Source of the DNA: an uncultured Eubacteriales bacterium
Lineage (GTDB): Bacteria; Bacillota; Clostridia; UMGS1810
DNA: 6,771 nucleotides
NCBI GenBank assembly: GCA_902493665.1
Contig: CABUQL010000070.1
Location: forward strand, 1 to 6,771
Direction: 5' to 3'
Shown here: in pieces, positions 5,649-6,771 of the stretch
Layout of the letters: each line of letters begins with the position of its first letter
Position numbering within the stretch: the stretch's first letter is position 1
Position numbers and translations under genes: made by a program
The notes under the pieces: generated by a model
What the model saw: only the letters and a program-made list of their open reading frames with translations
Databases searched by the model: none
Told to the model about the DNA's origin: nothing

Positions 5649-5652
5649 AATA

Positions 5653-5681
5653 TTGTTTTTTTCAAAAAAGTAATGTATAAT
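5653..5681 (+). promoter_or_regulatory. sigma-A promoter of pckA
   Basis: TTGTTT (5653-5658), 17-nt spacer, perfect TATAAT (5676-5681). Transcription would start near 5688, giving a leader of about 90 nt. The -35 region reads TTGTTTTTTT, exactly as in the gltA promoter. A second TATAAT at 5714-5719 with TTGGGT (5690-5695, 18-nt spacer) is a weaker alternative with a leader of about 50 nt. Confidence 0.65.
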
Positions 5682-5687
5682 TGCTTT

Positions 5688-5777
5688 TGTTGGGTATTAT
5701 ATATCCGAAAACATATAATCACAAACAACCTGTTTTTACGGGTAAGTATAATTTTTAAGGAAAGAGGTAGAGGTAAG
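5688..5777 (+). promoter_or_regulatory. pckA 5' leader with two small hairpins and stacked Shine-Dalgarno sites
   Basis: The predicted leader holds a hairpin GGGTAT/ATATCC (5692-5706, 3-nt loop, one G-U) and a second ACCTG/CGGGT (5728-5743, 6-nt loop, one U-G). It then has three purine sites in a row: AAGGAAAG (5757-5764), GAGGT (5764-5768) and AGAGGT (5769-5774), the last 4 nt before the ATG. The stacked sites suggest strong translation. I recognise no known riboswitch class, and no U-tract terminator follows either hairpin convincingly. Confidence 0.35.
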
Positions 5778-6771
5778 ATGGCAGTAATTGATTTAAGCAA
5801 ATACGGAATTACCGGAACTACGGAAATCGTACACAATCCTTCTTATGAAATGCTTTTCGAAGAGGAAACAAAACCGAGTCTTGAAGGATTTGAAAAAGGA
5901 CAGGTGAGCGAACTCGGAGCAGTTAACGTTATGACAGGCGTTTACACGGGACGTTCTCCCAAAGACAAATTTATTGTTGAAGACGAAAACTCAAAAGACA
6001 CTGTATGGTGGACTTCAGATGTATACAAAAACGACAACCATCCTGCTTCAAAAGAAGCTTGGAAAGCAGTAAAAGAACTTGCCATAAAAGAGCTTTCAAA
6101 CAAAAGACTTTTTGTTGTTGACGCATTTTGCGGTACAAACAAAGACACACGTATGGCAATTCGTTTCATAGTTGAGGTTGCTTGGCAGGCTCACTTTGTA
6201 ACAAATATGTTTATTAAGCCGACAGAAGAAGAACTTAAAAACTTTGAACCTGACTTTGTTGTTTACAATGCTTCAAAAGCTAAAGTTGAAAACTACAAAG
6301 AACTCGGACTTAATTCCGAAACAGCTGTAATGTTTAACATTACAAGCCGTGAACAGGTTATTGTTAACACTTGGTACGGCGGTGAAATGAAAAAAGGTAT
6401 GTTCTCAATGATGAACTACTATTTGCCGCTTAAGGGCATTGCTTCTATGCACTGCTCGGCAAATACAGATATGGACGGTAAAAACACCGCTATATTCTTC
6501 GGTCTTTCGGGAACAGGAAAAACAACACTTTCAACAGATCCGAAACGTCTTTTGATTGGTGACGATGAACACGGCTGGGACGACAACGGAATATTTAACT
6601 TTGAAGGCGGCTGCTATGCTAAGGTTATAAATCTTGATAAAGATTCCGAACCCGACATCTACAATGCAATCAAACGCAATGCGCTTTTGGAAAACGTAAC
6701 TCTTGACAAAGACGGAAAAATTGACTTTGACGACAAGAGTGTAACTGAAAACACACGTGTATCTTATCCGA
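5778..6771 (+). CDS. pckA: phosphoenolpyruvate carboxykinase (ATP), 3'-truncated by the window end
   Basis: The reading frame is open from the ATG at 5778 to the window end (331 codons plus one base). ATP-type PEPCKs are about 520-540 aa, so roughly the last 200 residues lie outside. The enzyme interconverts oxaloacetate plus ATP with PEP, CO2 and ADP; it serves gluconeogenesis, or CO2 fixation toward oxaloacetate in fermenters. Visible motifs: TGRSPKDKF (Arg59, substrate binding), GGEMKKGMFS (metal and substrate Lys about 206), SMHCSAN (His225, metal), the P-loop GLSGTGKTTLS (242-252, Lys248), GDDEHGWDD (metal Asp), and FEGGCYAKVINL. These mark the ATP-dependent class, not the GTP class. Residues run about 7 behind Escherichia coli numbering. 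Its codons use more CTT, GTT and GGT than neighbours, as expected for a well-expressed gene. It has its own promoter, so it is probably a unit separate from the genes before it. Confidence 0.96.
   Translation, partial: MAVIDLSKYGITGTTEIVHNPSYEMLFEEETKPSLEGFEKGQVSELGAVNVMTGVYTGRSPKDKFIVEDENSKDTVWWTSDVYKNDNHPASKEAWKAVKELAIKELSNKRLFVVDAFCGTNKDTRMAIRFIVEVAWQAHFVTNMFIKPTEEELKNFEPDFVVYNASKAKVENYKELGLNSETAVMFNITSREQVIVNTWYGGEMKKGMFSMMNYYLPLKGIASMHCSANTDMDGKNTAIFFGLSGTGKTTLSTDPKRLLIGDDEHGWDDNGIFNFEGGCYAKVINLDKDSEPDIYNAIKRNALLENVTLDKDGKIDFDDKSVTENTRVSYP

Noticed and set aside
5942..6169. Minus-strand open frame of 75 codons inside pckA
   Set aside because: It is antisense to a clearly conserved PEPCK region with no start signal.

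Overview
The window looks like chromosomal DNA of a low-G+C, spore-forming Firmicute of the class Clostridia (roughly 40% G+C by eye). Grounds: purine-rich Shine-Dalgarno sites (AGGTG, AAAGGGGG), adjacent spoIID and spoIIQ sporulation genes, a long Gram-positive-type citrate synthase and an ATP-dependent PEP carboxykinase. I see no insertion sequence, prophage gene or CRISPR array. The species cannot be named from this stretch.

Layout. Leftward (minus strand): initiator tRNA-fMet (7-83) and tRNA-Leu(UAA) (113-201), probably a two-tRNA unit with a good sigma-A promoter at 218-249. Then come spoIIQ (363-1268) and, upstream of it, spoIID (1313-2287), a forespore-engulfment pair reading toward the tRNAs. 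A 196-bp divergent region (2288-2483) separates spoIID from the rightward genes and holds a cluster of TTGCAA-type inverted repeats plus a sigma-A-like promoter.

Rightward (plus strand): citrate synthase (2484-3842), an XRE/S24-type regulator whose protease catalytic pair is replaced (3897-4532), a small amidohydrolase-2 family TIM-barrel enzyme (4622-5413), a 364-bp gap (5414-5777) holding an in-frame open stretch and the pckA leader and promoter, and pckA (5778 onward), which is cut by the window end after 331 codons.

How the genes fit together. SpoIID is a septal peptidoglycan lytic transglycosylase of the mother cell, and SpoIIQ is the forespore half of the SpoIIQ-SpoIIIAH channel; both serve engulfment. 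On the other strand, citrate synthase consumes oxaloacetate, and PEP carboxykinase interconverts oxaloacetate and PEP, so the two enzymes flank the same metabolite. The regulator between them sits 54 bp behind gltA, and the inverted repeats upstream of gltA are natural candidate operators for it (inference). The most noteworthy points are this citrate-synthase-linked, apparently non-cleavable S24-like repressor, the TTGCAA operator-like cluster, the similar promoter cores of gltA and pckA, and the unexplained open stretch after the amidohydrolase.
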